Below are positions 12,870-24,232 of a stretch of DNA of 64,000 bases, piece by piece. The stretch comes from Moringa oleifera (taxonomy: Eukaryota; Streptophyta; Magnoliopsida; Brassicales; Moringaceae). The first letter of the stretch is position 1. Each line of letters opens with the position of its first letter. The DNA lies in contig JAJFZO010000344.1 of NCBI GenBank assembly GCA_021397835.1, forward strand, positions 5,580,001 to 5,644,000. Reading direction: 5' to 3'. A model generated the notes under the pieces. That model saw only the letters and a list, made by a program, of their open reading frames with translations, was not told the DNA's origin and did not search any database. The translations under genes and the position numbers were made by a program.

Positions 12870-15800
12870 ATGGTGGCAGACAAGAGCAAGAAGGTGAAAG
12901 TAGCAGAGAAAGGCGAAGAGGAAAACGCTGAGCAAATTGATGGAGCTCTCGTCCTCTCCATCGAGAAGCTTCAGGAGATCCAAGACGAGCTCGAAAAGGT
13001 CTGCTCTTATCTATATATCTACAAATGAATGGGTGTATCTATATGCCTTTGCATGTGTGCATTTGTTTTCCGCCCGCGTCTCTCTGTTCGTTTATTGAAA
13101 ATGGGTAGCCGTACAGTAAAGAATTCTCGGTTTTAGGACTTATGTTTCTCTAGTTTGTTCTTTTGCGTGAAAGACTCTCAAGTTCGTATGGGGTCTTAAA
13201 TTATAATTTGATTGCTTATACCATCTCGATATCCGTTCCTGCATATTGTTAGTGACGAAACCGGGCAGTTTTTGAGGAAATAAAGATACCTCCTCCAGAA
13301 TTCCAAGAGAAATAATCTATGGATCGGAATTTGTTAGTAACTGTTAGTCTGGATGCTGCCCGTACTAATTTCTTATTATGGACCTGTAATGTATCTTTCG
13401 TTCTGTTCTGATAAAAAGAAGATTATCTTTGGTTCAGATAGTCTAATGTTACCATCTTCAATTGGTCTTGCTCTGAAGCATGGCAGCATCTATTGATATT
13501 TTGCTAAAATCCATTTCTCTTTATATGGCTAGTGCAATGAGGTACATTGCCATTAATGGTTGTGATATGAATCGATTAGGGACTTGATGTGTGTTAGTAA
13601 CTTCTCTTTTTTCTTTCTTTTGTTGGTTGTGAATCAGTGAAACAAACTCAATACTGATTGTCTTCAAGTTGAATGTCTTTTGTTGGTTATGTTCTGCACT
13701 AACACTTTTTTCAGGGTTTACATTTGGTTGCATCAAGTAGCACTCTGGAAACTATTTATGTGGCAATAAACTTGGACATTATTTTGATGCAATTTGCATT
13801 TGGTTTCCTTTATTTTTTCTTCACATGGAAGTTACTGATGGGTTATGTATTATGGAATATGTCCTTTTGTTTATTAGTACTTCAGACAGTGACATGTGCC
13901 GCACACATCTTACAGTCTGTAATAATTACATTTCATATTTTTAGTTAGTAAAGATGCACTTATTGGCTTTTGGCGAAATTCTAACCTTGTTGACCATCTG
14001 CTTTTGTATTCCTCCCCCCCCCCCCCCCCCCCCCCCCAAAGATCAATGAAGAGGCTAGTGATAAAGTCTTGGAAGTGGAGCAGAAGTATAATGAGATACG
14101 CAAGCCTGTCTATGATAAGAGAAATGACATCATCAAATCAATTCCGGACTTCTGGTTAACTGCTGTAAGTGACATTCTTATGTGCTTATTGAAATTTTTT
14201 ATCAGGAAAGAGGAACTTACCAAAGGTCAGAACAAGCCCACTATGGGGCTTTAACGCTAATTGAAATTTATGGTCTGCATTATATTAACTCCATCATTTT
14301 TCTCTGCAGTTTTTGAGTCATCCTGCTCTTGGTGAACTTCTGACTGAAGAGGATCAAAAGGTTTGGTTTTTCCTTCCCTATGAACTAAAGATTAAGTTTT
14401 GCACTTTGAAGACTTTTATGACTTTGAGTTTTGATTTTGTTCCTAAAACAAACCACAATTAATTATATGTTTATTCTTGTATAATATATACTAAAATATC
14501 TGGACTGCTTGGTGATTATTCATCTGGGATGTTCTATTTCTGTAATTCACTAACTTCTTTGCCCCTTCTTTTCCATGATAGATTTTCAAGTATTTAAGCT
14601 CTCTAGAAGTGGAGGACTTTAAAGATGTGAAATCAGGATACTATATAACATTTGTAAGTAGCTTGTGTCCCTCTGTTGGCTTATTGTAGTGACATTTCAA
14701 GAATGAACATCTGACTTTTTTCAATGTTCGAAAATCTTGAGTGAGATATGCTGTCAATACATACACTGACTCATAGTCCAATTTTCAGAACTTCAATCCT
14801 AATCCTTACTTTGAGGACACGAAGCTTACAAAAACTTTTACATTCCTTGATGAAGGAACGACAAAGATTACTGCTACACCAATAAAGTGGAAAGAGGGCA
14901 TGGTAAGGGCTGACCTTTTCTTCATTACTGTCTTATGTTATCTGTTTTCCTCATGAAATTATTTTCAATTGTGTTCCCAAATTGTGAAGGGCTTGCCAAA
15001 TGGAGTCAATCATGAAAAGAAAGGGAGCAAAAGGCCATTGGCTGAAGAAAGGTTGGTTTTTCTCTATGCAAATCCTTTTTTTTTTTTTGCCAGCTAAACT
15101 TGTCATCCATCTGATTTTCTTTTTGTGGTGATCTTTCGGTTTTGATTTTGATGTTATTGGATTAAAGTGTAATGCATCTTGCTAATGGGTGGATTTGGCT
15201 CATCTCAGTTGAAGCAAAGCTTAATGAATCTAGCTTTACTCTTATGCTTGATGAAAAATTTTAACCTGATTCAAAGAAAGGGGAAACATGTAATTTAGAA
15301 AACAGATTGTGATTGTTGCTTTATAAAAGGTTTGAGTTATCTGTCAATCATCTTCTTCTTGTTGAGGCTAATTGTTTCGTCATCCTCATAGCTTCAATAT
15401 TTATATGTGCAATTAATGTTCTTATGCTAGAACAACTAACGGATGGAATGAGGCAAGCTCACTAACCAAGTTTACCAACTGCTACAACAAGAGGCCTGCC
15501 AAATAATATATTGAAAAAAAAAGTTCTCTCAAAATGAAGTTATTGCATGATATATTTGTTGGATATACTGAAAAAATAAACATGTAGGGCAGCTTTGATT
15601 GGTCTTATGAAAGTTGATTTTTCTTTTCTATTTTCTGAAGGTAGATATGCTTTAGTTGTATAAAATTTATGCCACATGGTCTTCTGTTGGCAACTTGCTA
15701 TTTATGAACATGTACTACTATTAGCGGAACAGTTCTTGGTCTTATTTATTTTCTTTATCTGTCATAATTGCACCCATGGACCTCTAAATTGGAAGAAGAA

Positions 15801-16160
15801 AATGAAATTCTTTGCTGAAAAATATTTTTTAAGTCCTGCATTTAGAGAATTATGTAATGCAGATGCACTATATGCAATTATGTGATAGTCATGTGATAAC
15901 ATGATACTTTTATAACCATTGACATGTTTTAGATCAATTGTAGATTGTTCTATTGTTAAAAATATTCATTTTTTGGCCCTATTTTCTAACTCCTTTTCTA
16001 CGTTTTTTAATTCAGCTTCTTTAGCTGGTTTAGTGACACTCAGCAAAAAGATATCGATGATGACATTCATGATGAGGTGAGTTTCTTTCTTATCAGATTG
16101 TGTGCAGATATATATGCCAGTTTTGGGTTGTGAAGTGTTATGTTTTATTCTTTTTCAAAC

Positions 16161-16202
<42 letters not shown>

Positions 16203-17520
16203 AGTGATGCAATGTTTTTTCACTTGTAGTTTTCTTGTTAAATTATTACTCAATAATTTGCAGGTTGCAGAGATTATTAAGGAAGATTTATGGCCCAACC
16301 CTCTGACTTATTTCAACAATGTAATTATTTTCCTTGTTCCTTCTCTCCTGTTTTCCTTCAGAAACAAGTGGAAGTCTACTTATATCTTTAAGTATTCTTT
16401 CTTCCTTCTCTAATAGTAATTGATAACTTCTTGACATAGGATGCTGATGAAGAGGATTTTGATGGGGACGAAGCTGATGAGGAGGTAAATGGCTTTCAGT
16501 GTGATGTTAGAAGAATGGTTACTGAATCCCTTCCTGTTGTGTCAATGGTAGAAATGTCACAGTGCTTTACTATGCAAAAAATCTTCATTTTTGGTCTATC
16601 TTTTTGATAAGATTTTTTTTAAATTTTTTTAATTGTGGTTTTATATGAAGACTGACCTTTTAGTTCTGTTTTGGGCATTCTATTGATTGTTATGATTGTG
16701 TGTGCTGGCTTTGTTTGGCATCTTCTAAGGTGATGAAGTATAGGAGTATATGGCCTCCTTTCTTTCTTTCTTTCTTTCTATGCTAATGATGTTTCAGTCA
16801 ATCTAATTTTTGTTAGTGCTTGTGAAAACTGAAAATAGATAACTAATAAGTCCAGTAAATTTCTTGTGACAAAATGTGCCATTTATCTAATTTCTCTGGT
16901 AACTACAACCAGAATGCATTCTGCTTGGACCTAGTAAACTGCGCTTCCATGCTGCTGCTGCAGGGAAGTTGATTTGATGAACTAATGAGGATATCTTATG
17001 CACCTGCTGTACTCTATATTTGTTCTTCTGCACTTGATTGTGCTGTTAAATGTTACATTGCTACTGTCCCGTTTAGCACTAAAAAGTAAGTGTTGTCAGG
17101 GTACCAGTTCCTCTTTTGTATTTCCTGGAGAAATTCTGTCAGTAGGAAGATTGGTGATCTTTGGTTATGTTGCAAGTTCATAAATACTTGGGTGAAGTTT
17201 TTAATTTTGTTCATGGTATGTGGGACTGTTAACAAAAAAAAAAGAGAGGAAGCAGAAGAAATCAGATCAATGTCATGCTTTTGCTACTTTGCTATCAAAT
17301 GGTGTTGCATCCAGAAAACTTCCATCACATTGGGATTATCATAGTGGACCCGGACTTGGGGTACTATGATCAACTTTGTTGCACGGTAGATATGCACTGC
17401 TGTCAAATTTATGAAGTTTTTGATCTCCAACAGGGGAAAGAAGATGATGATTCTGAAGAAGATGATGATCAAGAAGAAGATGAAGATGATGACGAAGATG
17501 GTGATGACGATGGGAACTAA
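12870..17520 (+). CDS. NRP1: NAP1-related protein, SET/TAF-I type histone chaperone
   Basis: Nuclear histone H2A/H2B chaperone of the SET/NRP branch of the NAP family, with roles in nucleosome assembly, root growth and genome stability known from Arabidopsis NRP1/NRP2. Exons: 12870-12998, 14042-14164, 14310-14360, 14582-14653, 14789-14902, 14990-15051, 16016-16076, 16264-16320, 16440-16484, 17434-17520; all GT-AG, in phase, total 266 residues (Arabidopsis NRP1 about 256). The N-terminal dimerisation helix runs about 29-75 ([20 protein letters not shown]). The NAP core follows, with [49 protein letters not shown] and the SET-type block SFFSWFSD at 184-191. From residue 224 onward the tail is almost wholly Asp/Glu, as expected for histone binding. 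The 3' splice site of intron 1 sits just after a run of 24 C. Intron 7 carries a long TA repeat. Confidence 0.95.
14014..14037 (+). repeat. Homopolymer run of 24 C in NRP intron 1
   Basis: Uninterrupted C run ending four bases before the exon 2 boundary at 14041/14042, so it occupies the polypyrimidine-tract position of the 3' splice site. Length is likely to vary between individuals and sequencing runs. Confidence 0.95.
16166..16200 (+). repeat. TA dinucleotide microsatellite (about 17 units)
   Basis: Perfect TA repeat inside NRP intron 7, about 60 bases upstream of exon 8. Likely polymorphic; no coding role, although it reads as alternating Ile-Tyr in one frame. Confidence 0.95.
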
Positions 17521-18528
17521 ACTCTACTCATCCCCGGCATCCATTTAAATTAGATTCTGCACTTCGATAACAGATGTGTAAAGTTGTCTTTAGAGGTTGC
17601 TTAAGTAAGGTTATAGGGGAGGGCGGCTTTGACTCTTTCCGAGATAGCTTTGCTATCTTGGTTGGGAGTTAGTTCTGACTCTGTTGTTTACACTTAAAAA
17701 GTTTTTTTTTTTCTTTTGCCGCAATTTCATTTTGCTGTGGTGTTATTTATATGGGTTTCCTCCCAGATCTGGATGCTTCTAGATGATAAATGCTATATAT
17801 GGCTTTATATTTGAGATTAATATTACGCTGTGTGGTGTAAAGTTGATCACATATTCTATCTATTCAGAGTCTGATATGATTATTAGGATGAAATTAAATA
17901 TTATGCTGGCTTGCATGAGCAATAGGTTTCTCCCCAGTGTTTATGAGCCTTTTTAAGCAGGTATGAAAGATAAGTGAAGTAACACTATTTTGCTCTGCTT
18001 GTATGCAAGTTAAGGAGCTTAAGGTTCTGTTTGTTTTTCTGGTTGGTTTTAGTGTGAAGATGCAAAGATGAGTTCCTTGTGCCCATAAGATTCCATGTCT
18101 TAGTTGACTTAGGATTGAAGGTCGCTCCTGTAGTATAATAGAGCACCAGCAAGGGCCTGTTCTTTACTAATATAGTCTTTTATTGATTCACAGGCTATGT
18201 GATTTTATAGAATGTAAGGTTATTGAGTCATTTGACTAATTATCATGCAGAGAATTCCTATTGTGACATTTTCTGAGGTTTCCTTGGGGACAAGCGTCCA
18301 CATTTTGAGTCACAGAGCCTATGTTCTGTTGCATCAGAACTGGGGTCGTAGGCTGCCATCTGTACAATATACGACAAGTAACGCAAAACTAGCCATAATT
18401 TGGCCATATCAGATATGGGCGAAGTGTGAGCGAAAAAGGTGACATAAATTTGATGGCCCAAGTATCTCTGATTGTTATATGCACTGTGCTACGGAAGAGG
18501 ATCTTGCAGCCTGAGCTTAAATCCTGAA
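17521..18528. promoter_or_regulatory. NRP 3' UTR and promoter region of the dioxygenase gene
   Basis: No gene seen in this 1 kb. The left half is T-rich 3' UTR and downstream DNA of the histone chaperone; the right half is the presumed promoter and leader of the dioxygenase. An in-frame ATG at 18472 would add 19 residues unlike the family start, and a possible acceptor (ttgcag) ends at 18509, so a short leader intron is conceivable. Confidence 0.45.
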
Positions 18529-19760
18529 ATGGGCGAGTTCGATGTTCCCACCGTCGACCTCTCACCCTTCTTTCGAGAAGGTGATGATGACGGAAGGAAG
18601 AAGGCCATGGAAGTGATCACCGAAGCGTGCTCCGAGTATGGTTCTTTCCAAGTCGTGAACCACGGTGTGCCCCTCTGCCTCATGAGCCGAGCCCTTCAGC
18701 TCTGCAAGACATTCTTCCACTACCCGTATGACGAAAAATGCAAGACAAGTCCTGGTTGTGCTGCGCCTCTTGTTGTCGGTTACAACAGGCAGCCTGAACA
18801 TTCCCCGGACAAGAATGAGTTTTTTTCCATGTTTCCACCAGGATCTAGCTTCAATCTTTACCCTGAGAACCCACCGGAGTTCAGGTATGTGTATACTGTT
18901 GCCATTGAAGTTCTTCGATCACATCAATTGGGATAACTTTCCTATGACCATTAGCACTGTTTTCAGTGAACATTTTCATTATCACTACAAACTTTTGTTA
19001 TTGTGAGATCATTACTTGTGTGATGACCCTGTTGATTTTGCCAGGGAAGTGCTGGAGGATGTCTTCTTGCACCTGACTAAGACAGGTTCCCTTGTGCAGA
19101 GCATCTTCAATGATTGTTTAGGTCTGCCTTCGAACTTCTTGAAGGAGTACAACAATGACAGGAGCTGGGATTTCATGGCAGCAAAGCATTACTTCCCAGC
19201 AACTGAGACTGAGAATACTGGAATAGCAGAACATGAAGATGGTAACTGCATCACTTTTGTGTTCCAAGATGAAGCTGGAGGCCTAGAGGTTCGCAAGAAC
19301 GGAAAATGGATCCCAGTAACTCCTGCAGAAGGCAAATTGGTGGTCAATGTTGGCGATGTCCTTCAGGTAACTAGACATTTATTTCTTCTTACCTAAATCA
19401 TTTCTTTCTAATCGAAGACAGACACCTGAATTCTGTTTGGACCTGGGAACGTTGGAGAAGGTATTGAGCAACAACAAATTCAAGAGTGCAACTCACAGGG
19501 TGGTGAGACCAAAGGGAAGAAGCCGATACTCTTATGCTTTCTTCTATAACTTGGAAGGTGACAAGTGGGTTGAACCGTTGCCTCAATTCACCAGAGACAT
19601 CGGAGAGCCACCCAAATACAGAGGGTTTCTGTACAAGGAGTATCTGGAACTCAGAAAGAGAGACAAGACTCACCCACCTGCCAGACCTGAAGATGCCATT
19701 GACATAACTCACTATGCAATCTCATCCAGAGAGGAACATAATCCAAGCCAGGTTCGTTAA
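18529..19760 (+). CDS. 2-oxoglutarate/Fe(II)-dependent dioxygenase (DOXC class)
   Basis: Soluble plant dioxygenase that couples oxidative decarboxylation of 2-oxoglutarate to hydroxylation or desaturation of an unidentified small substrate. Exons: 18529-18884, 19045-19366, 19461-19760; phases agree and give 325 residues, normal for the class. The N-terminal DIOX_N domain starts VPTVDLSPFF and includes YGSFQVVNHGVP at about 42-53. The Fe(II) triad is complete: H182 and D184 (AEHEDGN) and H238 (SATHRVV). The 2-oxoglutarate-binding RxS pair is R248 and S250 (GRSRYSYAF). The last intron falls at the conserved DVLQ/VLSNN position. The start at 18529 (MGEFDVPTVDL) matches the family. It is the only intact copy of a local family: two broken relatives lie at 21107-21410 and 21930-23180. 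Substrate cannot be told from sequence; flavonol synthase-like and other labels would be guesses. Confidence 0.92.
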
Positions 19761-19970
19761 TGTTTAGTCTTTGAGTTGATTTATATATAATCTGTTAATC
19801 CTACTTTGTTCTTGGAAAGACATATATAAAGGCCTTCTGCTTGTTGATTGATTTGAGATTTGGTGCATGAGATGTCTTGCCCAATTTGTTATGTTATTTC
19901 ATCCACTTGACCTTTACCTTAATCCTCCATCTTAAAAGAGACTCATAGTAATAGAATCTCACAATTTAAC
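19743..19970 (+). repeat. Downstream flank of the dioxygenase, duplicated at 21313-21547
   Basis: From the end of the dioxygenase exon 3 through about 19970, the non-coding sequence matches 21313-21547 with small differences. Shared markers include caggttcgttaatg, gagatttggtgcat against gcgatttggtgcat, and gagactcatagtaatagaat. Similarity stops where copy 2 continues into a P450 fragment, so this marks the extent of one duplication block. Confidence 0.75.
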
Positions 19971-20023
19971 ATATTAGAAAGGGTATTAACCTTGTTTATT
20001 AGGAAAAATTTATCCTCGATAGA

Positions 20024-20760
20024 TCATGAAAATATTACCAGTCATTATGAAACTCTAATATACACCCCTTCACACATATTATGGATCATGCCACAGAGTT
20101 ACCAAATTGTTGATATTGAGACAAGTCAACATTGGAAATCTGAGTTTGACTCTGATATCATATTAAGAAGGATTACGATTTATCTTTATGTAATGGATCA
20201 TGACGTTATCACCAATCAATATGAGACTCTAATACATCTCCTTCATGCATAGTATTAATCATGCTATACAGCTACAAACAAATTGATATTTGGGCAATCA
20301 ATATCGTAAAATTTGGTATGCTTTGATATCATATTAAGAATGATATTGGACTTAATACATTCTAGCAAAATCAGCTTGGTGAGAATGGTTGCCTTTTACC
20401 TTATAAAATGAATCTTGACAATATCACTGGCCAAAGTTAGACTCCAATACATCCCTCACATGTACAGCATAGATCATGTCATACGAGAAAAAATCAATAT
20501 TGAAGACCTAATACACCTCACAAAACTGGCTTGTTAGGAAAATGCAAAATGGATTATGATATTATTTTTAGTTAATGTGAGATTCTAATAAGCCTTCTTT
20601 ACACAAAATGTGGATAAATCAATATCGGATAGGACCCAACATTATAAAACTGGTTTGCTCTCAAAAATATTGAGTTTAACAATATTACCAGTAATTGTGA
20701 GACCTTAATAACTTTTACTATGTAAAATTGGCATATAATCTTATAAAATATAATAAGTTG
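20024..20760 (+). repeat. Degenerate tandem repeats, about five units of 120-215 bases
   Basis: Units begin near 20024, 20194, 20411, 20551 and 20690. Each opens with a variant of gatcatgacaatattaccag, followed by a version of gagactctaatacacctc, then a catgtacagcatagatcatg-like segment. Several contain tgatatcatattaagaa, for example near 20155 and 20323. Units differ by many substitutions and indels, so the array is old. No coding capacity is seen. It may derive from a non-autonomous transposon, but no ends were found. Confidence 0.65.
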
Positions 20761-20817
20761 AGATCATAGAAAATTAAATCATAAGCAAGATTAGGTGACT
20801 TTAGTGTGATGCATATT

Positions 20818-21106
20818 TGCTGCATAATTTTAGCAAAAGATAAAGTAAATGAGGTTAAATCTTTTGTTTTATGAAGTAGTTTGAATTTTGGATAGGAATA
20901 ATATGTTAGTTTGATTTTTGGATTGGATAAAAATAATCTTTGGTTTCAATGTTAAATAAAAAGAATCTTCAGTTTAGATATTTAAGCACAATTTGAGCTT
21001 TTGATTGTTTATTTTTCCACTTTCATTAATAGAACAAAACAACCAATTCCAAAACTCAAGAGTTATCTCTTTTCTTGTTTATTATTTTTCTTCTCAAAAG
21101 CCAACA
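20818..21106 (+). repeat. Solo LTR of the copia family
   Basis: A 289-base segment starting TGCTGCATAA and ending GCCAACA, matching the LTR at 27891-28187 along its length (blocks such as gataaagtaaatgag, gaattttggatag, tttttgattgttta, caaaagccaaca). No internal retrotransposon sequence is attached on either side, so it is a solo LTR left by recombination, or a truncated copy. The five bases on each side (atatt and gcttt) do not match, so there is no target-site duplication, consistent with rearrangement. Its right end abuts a broken dioxygenase exon 3. Confidence 0.75.
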
Positions 21107-21410
21107 GCTTTCTTCTATAACTTGCAAGGTGATAAGTGGGTGAACCATTGCCTCAATTCACTAGAGCCATTGGAGAGCCACCTAAATACAGAGGGTTTCA
21201 GTATGTGGAATATCAGGAATTCAGAAAGAGAAACAAGACACACCTACCTGCCAGACCTAAAGATGTGATTGACGTAACCCACTATGCAATCTCATCCAGA
21301 GAAGAAAGCCAATGACATAATCCTAAGGCAGGTTCGTTAATGTTGTAATGTCTTTGAGTTGATTGATATATAATCTGTGAATCCTAGTTGCTTATTTGAA
21401 AGATGAATAA
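21107..21410 (+). pseudogene. Dioxygenase pseudogene fragment (exon 3 and 3' flank)
   Basis: Starts abruptly at the solo LTR edge within the codons for AFFYNLQGDKW and runs through homologues of the C-terminal part of the intact gene at 18529-19760, then into the duplicated flank. The exon 3 start, including the third iron ligand and RxS pair, is missing. A one-base deletion after GDKWV shifts the frame, and a second shift restores part of it further on (YVEYQEFRKRNKTHLPARPKDVI in mixed frames). It cannot encode an enzyme. It shows that at least three copies of this gene once existed here. Confidence 0.85.
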
Positions 21411-21540
21411 ACAAAGGCCTTGTGCTTGTTTGTTGATTTGCGATTTGGTGCATAGATGTCTTGCTTAATCTGTCATGTTATTTCAACAACACTGACCTCT
21501 AAATCCTCTGTTTGAAAGAGACTCATAGTAATAGAATTTC

Positions 21541-21690
21541 ACAATTGTTCCTTTAGGGAATGTCATAGCCAACAAATTGGGATTGGCCCTTTGTGGCAGC
21601 ATTAATGGATTTGGAGGGTACGGCATCAAATCCTCCTTGGATTCATGGTTATCGAAGTCAGTTTTGTAATATATAATTTAAATAATTTTG
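21541..21690 (-). pseudogene. CYP98A: CYP98A-like cytochrome P450 fragment, copy A
   Basis: On the minus strand this reads as a decayed version of the region just after the K-helix of CYP98A (p-coumaroyl shikimate/quinate 3'-hydroxylase family): a piece like PYPPNPLMLPQRANPN, then a frame slip, then a PKGT-like remnant. It aligns base by base with 23780-23900, which carries the same P450 region, so it is a second copy. It is only about 50 codons long and too broken to be a gene. It lies directly after the duplicated dioxygenase flank. Confidence 0.75.
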
Positions 21691-21929
21691 GATTTGGAGA
21701 TTTTAGTTATTAAAATATGATTTAACAAATATGGTAAATTTAGATTACCAAAATCCGATGACTTATAAAATAAGATCATTATAAATCTAAAGCCTCTTTA
21801 TCTTAAGGTTGCCACTTCCCTTGTCCCTTCCTCTATTGTCTGTACTCCACCAGTCTCATTATTCCAATTGGCTTTGTCCAGTTTGGCATCTCTAATAGAC
21901 AAGTAATGCCAAGCTAGAGATCTTCGGCC

Positions 21930-23180
21930 ATAGAAGATATCGGAGAAGGTGATGATGAGAGAAGTAAGAAGGCCATGGAAGTGATTACCGACACTTGCTC
22001 CAGGTATGGTTTCCTTCAAGTTGTGAGCCATGGAGTGCCCCTCTGCCTGATGAGACAAGCCCTTCGGCTCTCTAAACATTCTTCCAGTACCCGAATGAGG
22101 GATAGCTCAAGTCCAGTCCTGGTTGTTCTGTTGGACCTCTTCCTGCTGGTTACAATAGGCAGTCCGAACACTCCCCAGACAAGAATGAATATTTGTTGAT
22201 ATTTCCTCCAGGATCTAGTTTCAATGTCTACACTGAGAAAGCACCAGAGTTCGAATATATCTAGACTGTTGCTTTAATGAACTTATCAATCCCATGAATG
22301 ATGATCACCATCTTATAACTATCAGCACTGATTTCACTGCAAACTTTTGTTACTGTGATTTCATTACGACTGAGCTACTGAGCTGATGGCCCCCGAGATT
22401 GCCAGGGAAGTGCTGAAGGGCATTTTCTTGCACCTGACTAAGACAGATGCCCTTGTGGAGAGCATCTTGAACGAGTGTTTAGGTCTCCCTCCAAACTTCC
22501 TCATGGCGTATAACCACGGCAGGAGCTGGGATTTCATGGCAACATTGCATTACTTCCCAGCAACTAGTCTGAGGAAATGGAATAACAGAATATGAAGATG
22601 GTAATCGTATCACTTTCGAGTTACAAGATGAAGCTGGAGGCCTACAGGTTTGTAAGAATGGCAAATGGATCCCAGTCACTCCGCAGAAGTCAAATTGGTA
22701 ATCAATGTAGGCGACGTTATTTAGGTAATTATACATTCATTTTCTTGCAGTATCAAAGGGAATGGACTTGCGTTTACATGTTTTGTTTTCTGACATGTTG
22801 ATTCAATTTCTGTTAATGAGTCAATTAAATCTACTTCTTATTATTAACCTTGTGGAACTGGGGACATTGAAGAAGGTGTTAAGCAACAACAAATGTAACA
22901 ATGCAACTCACGGAGTGGTGAGACCAGAAGGAAGAAGCCGATACTCTTATGCTTTCTTCTGTAACTTGCAAGGTGACAACAGGGTTGAGCCATTGCCACG
23001 GTTCACTAAAGACATTGGAGAGCCACCTAAATATAGAGGGATCCAGGATAAGGAGTATCAACAATTGAGACCAAGAAACAAGACTCACCCACCTGCCAAA
23101 GATGAAGATGTGATTCACATAACCCACCATGCAATATCCATGAAAGAGCAAAATCAATGCCAAAATGACAACTCAGGTTC
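21930..23180 (+). pseudogene. Dioxygenase pseudogene, nearly full length, with frameshifts and stops
   Basis: All three exons of the neighbouring dioxygenase can be traced: exon 1 about 21935-22255 (MEVITDTCSRYGFLQVVSHG), exon 2 about 22400-22723 (REVLKGIFLHLTKTDALVES), exon 3 about 22877-23180 (VLSNNKCNNATHGVVRPEGR). Lesions include a one-base deletion in exon 1 just after LRLSK, a frame slip in exon 2 near PATS, a stop (tag) replacing the glutamine codon at the exon 2 donor near 22721-22723, and loss of the first iron ligand (HED became YED near 22590-22600). Its third iron ligand and RxS pair survive. The start region is lost. Old duplicate, not functional. Confidence 0.88.
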
Positions 23181-23363
23181 GCTGATTTTTTTTTGGTGAC
23201 TTCATATTGGCGCATAATCTCAGTTCTATTTTGTTCTCCAAAAGATGAGAAAAAATGGGGGTTTGTGTTTGTTTGATTGGTGTTAGTTTATAAATAGTAA
23301 AGCCATTTTTATATAATTTGCAGTAATAGCAGTGCCTTCCATTGTGAAACTGGAGTAATATAG

Positions 23364-23950
23364 CTAGCAACTTGTAATCATGCCATAGCTTAAGTCTGAA
23401 CGCATGTTGTCACCCATCAGAGCCTGGCTGTTGCACTTGTGTGGTGGCAACCTTATTGTGGGCAGACCTTGTATTAGGGTCTGCATGTAGGTGATTAATC
23501 CAGGATTCTCAGACATGTCAATCTCCGCTGCCTGGATCCCCTCAGGCAGATTGCAGGAGAAATGATGCAATAGGCAACCCAACATTAGTGTCACCAAGTT
23601 GATGCCAAGCTCTGCAGCAGGGCACATATGTCTCCCTGCTCCAAACAGTAGAAGCCCAAACTCTTCATGTCAATATCTTCCTTCATGAACCTTTTAGGCA
23701 GGAACTTCAGTGGGTCGCTAGATCGCTGGGTCACGAGCTCTTGACCAGACATTTACAGTTCCTTTAGGAATGTTATACCCACCAATTTTAACATCCACCT
23801 TAGGCCTTGTGTGGTAGCATCAATGGAGTTGGAGGGTGAAGCCTCAAAGGGTGCAGCCTCAGTGCCTCCTTGGTTACACATTGTAAGTAAGGCAGTTTCA
23901 AAATGTCTGATTCAGACAGAAGACAGATGTGTCCCAAGAGTGCAATCCAG
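23364..23950 (-). pseudogene. CYP98A: CYP98A-like P450 pseudogene, C-terminal half (copy B)
   Basis: Read on the minus strand from about 23950 down: [16 protein letters not shown] (K-helix with its ExxR pair), a [15 protein letters not shown] block, [10 protein letters not shown] followed by a stop, then the heme loop [10 protein letters not shown], then [17 protein letters not shown] and [15 protein letters not shown]. Residue order is that of CYP98A enzymes (3'-hydroxylase of the lignin/chlorogenic acid pathway, an ER-bound P450). Stops and frame changes occur between the IPKG block and the heme loop, and the Gly after the heme Cys is Ala. The matching N-terminal half lies at 28497-29140, separated by a copia element. 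Both halves are dead. Confidence 0.88.
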
Positions 23951-23957
23951 CAGTTTA

Positions 23958-24232
23958 ACAAAATGATATCTTTATCAAATAGTTTTAATTTTGGATAAGA
24001 ATAATTTGTCAGTGTGATTTTTAGATAAGAACAACATTTTAACTTGAAGTTTAGATAAAAGCCATTTTTAATTTGAATTTTGAATTCAGATTTTTAAAAT
24101 ATTTAGATAAACACAATTTAAATTTTTGATTGTTTTTTTTATAAGTAAGACTTTCATCAATAGAACAAAGTAAGTACTTACGAGTTTCAAGAGTTTTATT
24201 TCTTCTTGTTTACTATTCTTCTTCTTCAAGAG
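23958..24232 (+). repeat. Left LTR of the copia element (ends eroded)
   Basis: Matches the right LTR and the solo LTR in its middle and right part (taattttggataagaataa, tttttgattgttttttttat, gagttttatttcttcttgtt). The first 60 or so bases and the terminal CCAACA are altered or deleted. A long T run (24233-24243) replaces the LTR end and the primer-binding site. Confidence 0.7.

Noticed and set aside
12698..12931. Arg/Glu-rich frame over the NRP start
   Set aside because: No ATG at its beginning and its residues come from GA repeats; it overlaps the well-supported NRP exon 1 in another frame.
16100..16413. 103-codon frame containing Ile-Tyr repeats
   Set aside because: Made by the TA microsatellite in NRP intron 7 and partly overlaps exon 8 in another frame.
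18472..18528. Upstream in-frame ATG of the dioxygenase
   Set aside because: The added 19 residues are unlike the family start, while MGEFDVPTVDL at 18529 is typical.
19398..19460. Longer exon 3 of the dioxygenase starting before 19461
   Set aside because: Would insert residues between the conserved DVLQ and VLSNN blocks. The acceptor at 19460 keeps the family junction.
21541..21690. Considered as part of the dioxygenase 3' flank
   Set aside because: The minus-strand reading matches the CYP98A region after the K-helix and aligns with 23780-23900, so it is a P450 fragment.
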